Positions 46,601 to 57,394 of a stretch of 64,000 bases of DNA are shown piece after piece. The stretch comes from Diabrotica undecimpunctata (lineage: Eukaryota; Arthropoda; Insecta; Coleoptera; Chrysomelidae). The notes under the pieces are model-generated. The model did no database searches. It saw only the letters and a list, made by a program, of their open reading frames with translations, and had not been told where the DNA came from. Position 1 is the first letter of the stretch. Each line of letters begins with the position of its first letter. Both the position numbers and the translations under genes were made by a program. The stretch covers positions 88,465,199 to 88,529,198 of the forward strand of contig NC_092811.1 of NCBI RefSeq assembly GCF_040954645.1, in the 5' to 3' direction.

Positions 46601-49600
46601 AAGAAATAATTCAAACAGTTCCTTTTTCTATTCAAACTAAATCTGAATTGTCAGATACAGTTGTTAAAAACATGGATGACAGTAATAACTTTTTATATAC
46701 AGAAATTGAAAAATATCATGATGCACGCACAATCATTAAAAAAAGCGATAAAGTGGAACCAGTTACAACCAGTACAACAGGTTCAGCACTAGCAGAACCA
46801 TTGAAAACCAAGACACGGGATAAAAAAGTCAGTCCTACGGAATCTCCAGAAAAAGATTTAAAAAATATATGTGCAGAAACTATTAAAGAGCCTATTGAAT
46901 CCATTAAAAAATCTAAGACAGAAGTATCTACGTTAAAATCAAGTGTACTTACAGACATTGGCCAACCCGATCTGACTGGATTGACTGATAGCAGTAGTTT
47001 TTTGGAAACTGAGGTAGATAAGTACCATGATGTACGGCCTCAATCAAAATCAAAAGATGAAGGAGAAATTGTAACAAAAACTTATGGGAAGCAAACGGAG
47101 AAACCTAAAAAACCGAGAGAAGTAGATGATGCCAAAGGAGGAGTATTTGGTATTTTTAAGAAAAAGTCAGGTTCTTTAGAAAGGGAAGTGAAAGTTTTAC
47201 CAAAAGAAAAGCCTGAGAAGGTAAGCCCAATATTTGGTATTAAAAAGAGAAAACCTAAGTTATCGGAAGAAACACTTCAGAATATAACGCACAGTAATAG
47301 TTTCTTGCAAACTGAAATAGATAAATATCACGACGTGAGGCCAATGGGAGATGACAACATAAAAGTTATCAAGGAGATTATTTATCGTGACGTAAGACCA
47401 ATTGTTGATAATGTAGAAGAGACTAAAGTTAAATTCAAAGAACCTATCTCTATAGATATTCCTCCTTCTAAAACAGAAATTTCCAACACTGAACGAGCTC
47501 CTGAAGCTAAATTGATTACAACAACTCACGTTACACACGAAATTTATACGACTGAATTACCTTCGAAAGAACAGTTCGACGAAATAACGCAAAAAAATAA
47601 AGAAGATAATAAATTGTTTCTCAAAGACGAAGTAGAACAATTTCACGATGTAAGACCAATAATCAAATCCCCAGAACCTGTCGAAGAAACACAGCTTACC
47701 AAAAAAGCAAAACATACAGAAACTGTTGTTGTCGGGCCAATGCGTTCAACAACGACTGACGAGAAATATGTAATAGAAACCAAAACTAAAGAAGGCAAAG
47801 GTCTGCTCGGAATGTTTAAGAAAAAGGATTCTGAAGAAAAGGAGATTAAACAAAAAACAGATACCATAGAAAAATCACCTAAAAAGGAGGAAAAATCTAA
47901 CAAGAAAGATCGTGAACTTGCGCAAGAAGTCCAAAAGCCAATATCTGTAGACGTTACTAAGTCTATGAATGATTCAGATAATTTCCTCAGAAGTGAAATT
48001 GAAAAATATCATGATGTTCGACCATTGGAACGAGTACCGAGTGCACCAGCGGCAACAGAAATCGAAGTAGTTACCAAAACAACCTCCGATCAAGAAGTTA
48101 AAGCGAGTCCTTCAAAAATTAGCAAACCAGAGTCTGAAGGCAATAAACAAATTATTATTACAGAAAAACATTTTATCAAAGAGGGTGGTTATTTAAACGA
48201 AGTGTTCGTGAAAGAAACAACCGAAAAAAGAGTCTATACAACTGACATGAGAACGGCAGAAGCTGAAGAACTAAAAAGACTACACGAGACGTCTAACTTT
48301 TTGAATACTGAACTGGACAAATACGAAGATAGCAAACCAGAAAAATCTGATACTGCACAACCAGAAAAGTCCACTCAGGAATTACAAAATTTGGTTTCTT
48401 CTGGTGACTTTTTAAGTGATGAAATAAACAATTATCACGATGTAAAGCTTACTGCAAAACAAGACGAGCCTTTAATAAAAGAAAAGGAAAAAAGTAAACG
48501 GTTTGGAGGACTATTTTCCAAAAAGAAATCTTATGACAAAGAACAGGACGGTAAACCTAGTAAGGAAGAAACCAGCAAATCCAAAGATAAAAAGAAATCA
48601 AAAAAAGAAAAGGACGGTGCAGCTAAACCTGAAAGCCAAGATTTCTCTAAGATAGAAACCGACCGCTATCAGGATGGTAAAAAATCAAAAGAAGAGAGTG
48701 GTAGTTTCTTTGGTCTGTTTTCAAAGAAAACCAAACCTCAAGAAAAAGACAAAAGCATTGAACAAGAAATAGCACATAAGCTGTCTACCGAAGTCCTTCA
48801 AAACATGAAACAAAGCTCGCACTTCCTAGATACAGAAGTAAAGGTTTATCATGACGTACGTCCAAAACTGGACAAAAGTTTTACAGACGATAATTTCCAA
48901 CCAGTCACACTGTCACCTATCGACACATCGTTTACATTAACTACAGAAACTACTAAACATGAAGATCATATTAAACATGAAAGACACATCCAAACAGAAG
49001 AGACCCAAAAATCAAGTCAATCATACACTACAGATGAAGCATTTACAGACACTGTATCGGAGGAAGGACCAAAAAGAACGATCACTACCACCGTTACTAA
49101 GCAAGAAATACCCCACGGAGAAAGAACAACTAAAGTAAAGACAGAAGTTATAACAGGCACAATTCAATTAACACCCGACGTATTGAATGATATAGAAAAA
49201 TTAGAGAAAGAAATAAACATGAAGTTGGAAGAACTAAGAAAACAAACAGATTCTACGGAAGACCTCAGCAAGCAATCTTCTCATAGTATTGCATCAGAGG
49301 ATCAGTTTTCTCGTGATGTAATAATCCCAGAAGTTTCAAATGAAGTTACATCTTACACACTTGAAAAACCAATTGCCAAAACAGAGGTTACAGGTAGTCA
49401 AGAATTGTTTGGTAAAAGGCTTCCTTCTGAACTTCCTGACACACCCCTTCCGGGTAAAATTTCTGAGTTATCTTTTGATCAACCGCCTCCAAGAGACGGA
49501 AAACTATCCAGTGAAACACTCAAGCATATGCAAGATAGCCACAGCTTTCTAGTGACTGAACTAGAAAACTATGACGATGGGAAATTAGAAATTGTTACTG

Positions 49601-52408
49601 ATCTTGACGAAGACCCTAAGGTCAAATCCTCAGGATTATTCGGAATATTTAGTAAAAAAGACAAATCCGAAAGCCCTAAAATAGCAAAAAGAAAGCTAAA
49701 AAAGCCAAAAGAAAGGTCTGTAGAAGAAGTTGAAAAAGTTGGATTTTTAGATAAATTAGGTCGAAAACTAACAGGTGCGAAATACGATGTGGAAGAAGCT
49801 TCAAAGAGTATGAATGAATCTGCTACTGAAATTTTAAGAAAAACAGATGATACGTTAGACACAACAGCTGCTGCAGTTTCTACAGCAATCGATACTGTAG
49901 AAACCAAAATAGAAAAAGAATATCAAAAAGACAAAGAATTAGTACATCAAAAACATGAAGCTTTATCTAAACAAGTAAGAGATACAGCTGACAGTTTATC
50001 AAAAGAAAGTGATAAAATACAACAAACTGTTACAACTAAAATTAAGGAAACGGATCAGAAATTAGCAGATACTAAACAGCACGCCACAGAAGTCGTTAGT
50101 GAAATAGAAAGAAAGCTTAAAGAAGAAGACAAAGTAATTAAGCAGGAAATTTCAACAGCGGTAAAACAAGTAGAAAATAAAAGTGGTGAAGTGATTCAAG
50201 AAGGAAAAGATTCAACGGAAAAAGTAAGTAAAAAGACAACAGGTTTTTTTAGTAAAATAACCGGAAAAAGTGAAGAAGATAAAAAAGTAGAAAAGGAGAA
50301 AAAAGACAAAAAGGGTAAAAGATCTCCAGGTTTCTTATCTAAATTAGGTGGGAAAAGTAAAGAAGTATCATTCGAACAGCCAGAAGCAACAATAATAACC
50401 GAAAAACGTGTTACAACTTCTCCAGAAATAACGATAAGAGTTGATGACGTTTTACAAACAGAAAATCTAATTAAATCAGAATCGGAAACATTTTCTCATG
50501 ATTTACTGAAAAGCTTCGATGAAAAACTAGAGCATGTCAAAGAGGAACGTGATGATATTAAAAAGAAGGCCAAAGATGAAATGAAAGAATTTGAAATAAG
50601 AACTGAAAATATTAAGCGAGGCGTGTCAGATATTGCACAAAAACAAACTGTGACAATAACTAGTACAGAAAAGCAGTTAAGAGAAAAATCTGATGCTTTT
50701 GAAAAGAAAATCGACGAAAAGTTCAGCGAAACCATGAAACTGTCTGAAGAACTATCAAAGAAACCTAAAGAAATAACTAAAAAGATAACAACAGTTTCCG
50801 AAAATATACTTGAAACTCAGCGGAAGCAAATACAAGCTGATGTGAGTCTTCTTGAGGACGATATAGACAAACAAAGTAAAGAAGCTAAGGAAAAACTTAG
50901 CGATGATATAATCTACGTCCAAAAAGCAATCAAAATAGAAAAGAGCAAACTGGGCGATATGCCAAAAGATTTTGGCAAAAAAGTTGAAAAGAAAGTTGAA
51001 GGTATTGAAATAGGGATAGCTTCAACTGTTCAAAATGTAGAAGATGCTGCAAAAACTTCCAAACCTGTACAAGATTCTCCAAAAAAAGTTATAAAACAAA
51101 TTGATGACTCAGTTGCTTTTATTAACAAAGGTTTAGATCAGTTAGAAAAAACAGAGACTGGCATTAGACAAGAAGCCACTAAAATAAGAGAGGGAGCAGA
51201 ACCAGTTGTTTCTAGTATAGAAGTTGCTACAGATCAAACAAAAAACGCCATAAAATCAAGTAAAGATTTTTTTGACAATGTTGAAAATAAATTAATAAGT
51301 GCAAAAGAAGAAACTGAAAAATTTACAACTGCAGAATCTTACACAGAAAGTAAAGAGGTTAAAATGCCCGTATATGCCCCTAAATATGACATAGGATCTT
51401 TCTATCAAATATCCGATATTCAACAAAAAACTCTGGACTTTTTGGAATCTGAAAGTCAAAGAAATGATGATTCTAGAATGAGTCGAGCGGTTTCTGATTA
51501 TGGTACAACGTTAAAAGCAGGTGCAGTGGAAGGCGCTAGAAAAATTTCTGAAGCCAACATTGATCTCTCAAATTTATCAACCGAAAATGACGAACTAATG
51601 AAAAAAGAAAAAACGACGTCATATGTTACATCACCAACTTTCACTAGAAGAACGTTATCGGCAAAAATAACTAAAGGAGGAAGACCCCAAGTAGTAGAAA
51701 TCACTTACGATTCTTCTTTAGACAGCAGTTCTAGTAGTAGTTCTTATATAGTAACTGAGCCAGATGACGCAGACTCTAGAAGACAACAGAAAACAATTTT
51801 TCACATAGAATCTGAAGAGGGTGATTTAAGTTCAAAATCAGATAGAGAAAGAAGAGATAGTAGTAGTTCTAACGTATTAGAGACTTTAACAGAAAGTAGA
51901 ATAGAAAGCTTACTGAGCGATTTAACTAAAGACTTAGATGATTCGACAAAACCTATACAGATCGTATTAAAAAAAGAAGAACAACGACTAAAAGAGCACA
52001 AAAAGGAATCCCAAGCCGAGGTAGATATAATAGAAAAGAAATTGCGTGACTTAGACAGAGCTTTAGATTCATTAGAACAAGTAGAAATAGTAGAACAAAT
52101 AGAGGACAAAGGGGATACGCGTACAGAGAAAAAACTCCGGCGGGTAGAACGTAAGTTCGAAAGAATGGCATCAGAAGTCCTCGAAAAAGAATCAAAAGAA
52201 GGCAAAAAAGTACAATTGACCAGCCCGGAGATCGAAGGTAAACGCGAGAGTGACTACCAAACCGTGGTATCGCAGCTTAGCACAGAGGAGATCAGTGACT
52301 TCCAAAAAGAATACAGCCACTTGTGGGACGAACAAACATTCTCAAAGAGCAGTGATCGAGAATCAAAAACTCCTGACAGCCAAGCAGATGCGCAAGAACT
52401 TCCACAAG
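25628..52408 (+). CDS. Host gene, giant coding exon B (26,781 bp, 8,927 codons): repetitive, Lys/Glu-rich modular tail
   Basis: The acceptor TGTTCTTACAG ends at 25627 and the donor CACAAG|GTAGAT starts at 52409; both are phase 1. No stop lies between them. A TTG 16 bases upstream is inside the intron and is not a start. Layout by exon residue: 1-1142, irregular modules with a basic start (KRGIFGTIKNFVGKS); 1143-3139, 21 tandem units of 95 aa; 3140-4306, diverged modules; 4307 to about 7034, seven units of 397 aa; about 7035-8010, diverged modules; about 8010-8570, alanine- and lysine-rich probable helices; and an end with a likely coiled coil (RLKEHKKESQAEVDIIEKKL). Each module pairs an FGIFKKK-like basic patch with FLKDEVDRYHDVRPI. 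By eye only four Cys and three Trp occur, suggesting an extended disordered protein. No ankyrin repeats, spectrin repeats or Ig domains are present. Candidate: giant Ank2-type ankyrin tail; nesprin/Msp300 or another cytoskeletal linker is possible. Confidence 0.95.
29056..35043 (+). repeat. In-frame tandem array: 21 units of 285 bp (95 aa)
   Basis: Units start at 29056 and every 285 bp thereafter. Unit 19 (34186) carries one inserted codon (AAT, giving DNKSP), so units 20 and 21 start at 34474 and 34759. The core of each unit runs DKSPKKSKQKSEKEGGSLFG, then IFKKKEGSLERG, then DKAGKPILSETVVKDMEDS, then FLKDEVDRYHDVRPI and a Thr/Val/Gln-rich linker. Units 12-16 are nearly identical at base level, while units 1, 5-7 and 19-21 form diverged subfamilies (for example VEPQVVQTETILVQQ linkers in units 5, 6 and 19). 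No stop or frame-disrupting indel was seen in any unit. Confidence 0.97.
38548..46730 (+). repeat. In-frame tandem array: seven units of 1,191 bp (397 aa), the last with a diverged end
   Basis: Units start at 38548, 39739, 40930, 42121, 43312, 44503 and 45694, an exact 1,191-bp period without indels. Each unit holds one SPKRSVTTTITKEEIPHGER block followed by a helix-like DALTDIEKLETEINEKLNDL, then three FL..E...YHDV motifs (FLDTEVDKYHDV, FLKDEIDRYHDV, FLNLEIEKYHDV) and two FGIFKKK patches. In unit 7 the last third is diverged (YHDARTIIKK in place of YHDVRLIPQ), marking the old array edge. Diverged single copies of the PHGER block occur outside the array at about 37110 and about 49066. Confidence 0.96.
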
Positions 52409-53419
52409 GTAGATGTTAGATGTTGCTTTAACGAATCTTTTCTTCTCACATAACCATTTTTCACGCCTAAGTAGATGTTTATTAACACTAAGTTTAAGAC
52501 CCTTCTCCAAAGTTTAAGGATCAAAGCATGCTGTCTAATCAGTTGTACTGCCCTCCCCACCAAATAGAGCTGCAAACATATCGGGACGCACCCTTATTTT
52601 AGGATTACGTCAAATATTATTTATCACTAAAAGTTTCTCCCTTTAAATTACTAACAAATGCATTGGCTTAACAGTATTTAGTCACTGGATAAAGTTTACT
52701 AGCTTTAGATCGTTAGAAAACAGCAAAATAAACTATAATATTCTTCTTTATTAGCTATACGGTGGATTATTGACTACGATACGAATAGGTGGTCTATTTA
52801 ATACAATATATTAGCAAATAATTTGATATAAAGTTTCATTGGGTGACATTTAGCATGTGACGTTTGGCAGATAATGTAGTTTATGTCGATGGCGTACAGA
52901 ACTTATGACGTGACAGAATACGAATGTAGAACTTTGGATGTTCTAATAGTTTATTGTACCTTTTTTAAAAAAAAATTACAATTATTACTTGTGTATATAA
53001 TTTAAATATTAACCGTTAACGTTAAACTTGGTCTGTTTATTAAGTCAATATATTTGGTCAATCCATTATAACCGAACTTTTAACCGATTCAACTTCTAGT
53101 GGATGCAAAATTTTGTATTTCTTAGGGCTCCAGTACGCTTCTTTAGCAAATCGTGTCTTTAATTTCATCCTTTATAAATTTTCCTAAAACAATCTTGGTT
53201 TTTCTTTGCGTCAGTATTAATTTTTATCGTTGTCTTTTAATCTATGATTGGCTTATTACGTCATATATTGTGGGGCCATGTTAAAACTATTGGAATCATT
53301 TCTATCTTTTTAAGTACTATCGATTGCAATAACTTCTACAAAAGAAATTTTCTGTTTGTGTTTCTTATTAAATTTGTTTAAAATTTTCTGCCTTCATACT
53401 TATCATCTGTTTGTCTTGA
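52409..53419. other. Intron start after the giant exon; nothing recognised
   Basis: Begins with the donor GTAGAT. If the giant exon were read through this donor, the frame would stop at TAG after GRC (52419). AT-rich, no readable frames. Confidence 0.7.
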
Positions 53420-53621
53420 TAAAGGGTATCCCCGTTAAGATAGGCAAAATTCCATCACTCTCAGAATTGATTTTCTTCATTTCTTTGCGTTCTATGTGAT
53501 TAAAAAATAAGACTCAGCGAAATTTTACCACCAAAACCCTTAAAAATCGTGAAAAACATGATTTTTAGAGAGGTTTAAAGGAGTTTTCAATTTTTGAATG
53601 TCCTAAAGATCTCATTACATG

Positions 53622-53623
<2 letters not shown>

Positions 53624-53706
<83 letters not shown>
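53624..53706. repeat. (TA)n microsatellite, about 40 repeats
   Basis: Uninterrupted TA dinucleotides; the matching position in the diverged direct copy (about 54691-54702) has only ATATATATAA, so the expansion happened after the duplication. Confidence 0.97.
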
Positions 53707-53707
<1 letters not shown>

Positions 53708-53836
53708 CTCACAAAAAACCTTGATTTGTTCCTTTTTGAAGTCTGGAATGGAGAAAATCACCGAAAACTCCTAAAAAACAGTTTTTGGGATTTTTGAACA
53801 TGGCACACCATACGGAATACATACATAAAATAAAAA

Positions 53837-54388
53837 AAGGTTGAGTTTACCGCAAGTATAAGCTGAATATAGCCGCAAATATCAACCAAGAATTAAAATA
53901 TTTCGGTTTGGCAGTGTTGAAATGTTTTTAGAATGCATCTGTTGTATGCTTCAAATATAAAGAGAAAAAGCTTTTAAAAAGTATATTTTGATTATACCAT
54001 TTTATAAATTCTGCAATTTTTAATTTATATGAAACAATAAAGAGTAAATATTTATCTCTTTCGAGATTAATTGCAAACATCTGTTGCAATCTGGCAACTG
54101 CTGATTTGACGATTGCCAAATGTATCCCCTAATCTATCAAAGGGCAATTGCCAAAAAAAATGTCTAATGATTAACTGCAATTAATCTCCAAAAAACAAAT
54201 AAATCAAAAATTGCAGAATTCATCACATAATATAAACAAAATGTACTTTTCTAAAGCTTTATCTTTTTATATTTGAAGCATACAGTATCTACATTATAAA
54301 AAAATGCCAACACTGCTAAACCGAAATTTTTTGTTTCATGTTTGACGTTTGTGGCTATGATCAGCTTGTACTTTCGGTAAACTCAACC
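53837..54388. mobile_element. MITE with about 200-bp inverted arms
   Basis: The left end GGTTGAGTTTACCG (53837) is matched by CGGTAAACTCAACC at the right end (about 54375-54388). The inverted homology can be followed inward through 'cagtgttg', 'gcttcaaatataaa' and 'ctgcaatttttaat' on the left with their complements on the right. It is non-coding and moderately diverged. Confidence 0.7.
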
Positions 54389-55039
54389 TAAAAAAAATCT
54401 GGACCTACAGCCACCTCCAAAAAAAAAGTTACATGCATTTTTGAAAAATAAATGCATTTTTAGGTCGTATACACTCACGTACGAGTCTATAAAAATAGAA
54501 AATTTGAGCTGAGTCTTATTTTTTAATAACATAAAAAGTAAAATTATGGGAAAATTCATTCAGGTTGTGTCGATGTCAAAAAATATATTTAACCCCGCCA
54601 AAACGCCCAAAAACCGTTAAAAACATGTTTTTTTTTAGTTTAACGGTGTTTCGGCAATTTTTTTAATGTTCTACAGACCTCATTTAATGAAGAATATATA
54701 TAACCTATAAAAAAATCTTGATTTGATCTATTTTAAAGTCTATAAAATGAAGAATAAATGTTTCTCCGTGAAAAACAGTTTTTTTTTTGGTTTTTGACGT
54801 ATTGCCTATCTTAAGGGAGGGTACCCTTTGTTTTTATAATCGGTTTTACTAGTTCAGTTATGTGCTATAGTAAAATAATTCGTATAAAGTGGCATTTTTG
54901 TTACACCTAATTTCAAAACCAGATTCTAATGGCCACGTTTCTAAAAACTGGCATGTGATACTATGTGTATTATACATATGAGATATCGTATTATTTTTGT
55001 GATTATAAATTCTGCAGATTGCATTTTTTGTTCCTAACA

Positions 55040-56600
55040 TTTTTTTTAATTAACACACTCGCAGGGGGCGGTTATTATTAGTACAATCTTAAGGACTTAG
55101 CCGCGCAATGCTCTACTTCTAAAACTGACCACATCACCAGTTCAAAAGGCTTCCTCCTCTTGAGTCTTCTTGTATGGTTTGTGTTATCGGGAAGCTGTAT
55201 GGCCTCGATGTTCACATGTTGGTAAAGTCTCTGCTCGTGCCTTTTGGCAAATTTGATAATAGTTTGGTCCACAGTGTCCGTCTCTAGATCTGTGTAGATA
55301 TTGCTGTTTCTCGTGTACTAGGGAGCATTTAGAATATTGCTCAGTACTTGAAATATTTGTATCATAATAATATTGCTTTTATTGGTATTACCCCAGAGTT
55401 AAATACCATATGTCCATACTGGCTTACTAATATGTAAGACTATATATTACAAAAGTAATTTCTTATATACTGACAACTTGGATTTTCTACCAAGCAGCCA
55501 GTACAGACTTTGTATTTGATTTCGAGTTCTTCCCGATTCTTTTTGATATAGGTTTTCCATCGAAGTCCAGCATCCACTGTAATACCCACATACTTTGCAG
55601 TGTTAGCAAATAGGATACGGGCATTATGGTTCTAAGTAATTGCTATATATTGCTGTTTTTTGTTTTGTGAAATTTAGGTCTACAGATTTTGTTTCATTTA
55701 ATTGATTTGTCAACACCTTTGTCTAACTAGATATTTGGTCCATTGATGCTTGTAATTTTGTTGCTGCATCTTTGTGATCTTCTCCTACGGCTGATATGAT
55801 AGTATCATCAGAAACGGTAGCAGTTGCGTTGTTTTCTGAAACAGGAATGTCGCTTGTGTATATAAGGTACAGTACCGGGCCGAGTACACTTCCGTGTGGC
55901 ACTCCTGCTTTGAGTTGTTTGAGGTTTGAATGTGCATCTTCTTGTTTTATTCTAAATACTCTCTGTAATATATGATTCTAATAGCAGTGATAAGTGTTTT
56001 GGTAGTGTTAATTTCAATTTGTACACAAGCCCTCATGTCATACCCTGTCAAACGCTTGTACAACATCCAGGAAGATAGTAGAGCATAACTTTTCCTCTTC
56101 TATTGTTTTTCTATTAGATTAGTTATTCGCTGCACCTGGTCGATAATTGAGTACTTTTCTCTAAATCCAAATTGGTGAGTTGGTATCAATTTCCTTTCCT
56201 TTATGATAGGTTTTATTATTTTAAGTAATATTTTTTCATATAGTTTTGAAATAATTGAATAAAGAGATAAGTCTATAAGATCTGACTTCATGTGGCGGTT
56301 TGCCTGGATTTAAAATCATATTTATTTTAGCTGCTTTCTACATCTTAGGTACATGTTTTAATCTAAATGTAGCATTAAACAGGTGTGTAAGTTTGATTAT
56401 GACCTTGTTTGGTAATTGCTTCCGTTATCAAGTCAAACTAGGGGGGCTTTCTTAGGATTTAAATGTTCTCATATTTCTGTTGCAATCTCTTTCGGATAAG
56501 TAATTTTAATTTCAATATCTTCAATTCTATTCTATCAGATAAAGGCTCACCTTCATTTAGTTGAAACTTTCTAGATGCTCAGAAAATATGTCAGCTTTCT
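55040..56600 (-). mobile_element. Jockey-like LINE relic in the intron
   Basis: The minus strand reads, from right to left, SLYSIISKLYEKILLKIIKP and HQFGFREKYSIIDQVQRITN (56291-56100), then a palm block recognisable as KAGVPHGSVLGPVLYLIYTSDIP-like (about 55915-55850, here paraphrased from broken frames), and a C-terminal piece IIKFAKRHEQRLYQHVN (55272-55078). The order and motifs fit the Jockey clade. Many stops and frameshifts are present. Confidence 0.75.
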
Positions 56601-56827
56601 GCTAAGGTCATGTTATGTATTACTTGTGATAATAAATTCATTACATTTTCATTTTTCTAATAATTGATACTGCAATAATAAACGAGTGGTATCTTAATTA
56701 TTATAGTTTGTCAATCCAATGCAAGTAAATTTTTGACATAATCCTGAAATCTTCGCCATTAGTGGAATATCGTTCATCGCCAAGTCGAAATTTCATCAAC
56801 CTTTTACCGATAATAATATTCCCGTAG

Positions 56828-57394
56828 GTGAAATAGTTTATATGGGCCCTGTCAATTTAAATAAAGATCATTCGATAAACAAAGCCGGTATAGAAGTAGA
56901 CGTGATTCCTATTATGCGCAGTCCCTGTCCATCTCCGAAACCCAGAAGGAAAAAAACGACTAGAAGATCTAAATCTGCCATGGGATATTATAGAAGCGAT
57001 AAAGTACGAGACGACGAAAGAGGTAGCTTGCCCAATCTAAAATGTTCATCAGTTAAGGGTTCCCTTCTCGATATCGTGATGGAGATGGATCCTAAATCGT
57101 TCTTAAGTACTCAGTCATTAATAAGTGGTGAAGCTAGAATCAGGTCTTTGGGTAGTACAGATTCTATTCCTAAAGGAACTATAATGAAAGCAGTAGTAAA
57201 CTGGTTAGAAAAATCGAGTCCTTTTAGTTCCATAGATAATATTGATAAAAGAAGCATGGCAAGTATTACTGATATGATGGACACTAGCGTTTCGTTATTT
57301 GAAGATGACTTAGAATCTACCGATGAAAGATCTGCATCTAGATCCGAATGTGTACTGCCAGATATTAACATTCAGTTTGAAAATGAAGAACAAG
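56828..57394 (+). CDS. Host gene, coding exon C (189 codons, symmetric phase 1-1)
   Basis: The acceptor CCCGTAG ends at 56827 and the donor CAAG|GTAATT starts at 57395. Both junctions are phase 1, exactly matching the donor of the giant exon (52409) and the acceptor of the next exon (63366). It reads EIVYMGPVNLNKDHSINKAG at the start. An in-frame ATG at 56842 is internal, because the frame continues upstream to the splice site. The product has a basic, proline-containing patch (PCPSPKPRRKKTTRRSKS), then a Ser/Asp-rich acidic part (SVSLFEDDLESTDERSASRS). It has no known domain that I recognise, and the basic patch could bind acidic partners or be phosphorylated. It could be skipped without shifting the frame. 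Confidence 0.92.

Larger units (their letters stand above)
53420..54829. mobile_element. Intronic TIR element with nested MITE and internal direct repeats
   Basis: Outer inverted arms lie at about 53420-53448 (AAAGGGTATCCCCGTTAAG and following bases) and 54801-54829 (ending GGGTACCCTTT). A second inverted pair lies inside ('taataagactcag'-like block at about 53505 against 'ctgagtcttatttttt' at about 54512). The stretch 53526-53795 is repeated directly, with divergence, at about 54590-54800. A TA microsatellite and a separate MITE sit in the middle. No coding frame. Confidence 0.6.

Noticed and set aside
29056..46730. CRISPR-like or satellite DNA interpretation of the arrays
   Set aside because: Units are far too long for CRISPR and have no spacer pattern. 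Their in-frame, stop-free nature and synonymous divergence show coding repeats and not a satellite.
51801..52205. 134-codon minus-strand serine-rich frame near the end of the giant exon
   Set aside because: It is antisense to an acidic, serine-rich coding stretch that is open and spliced on the plus strand.
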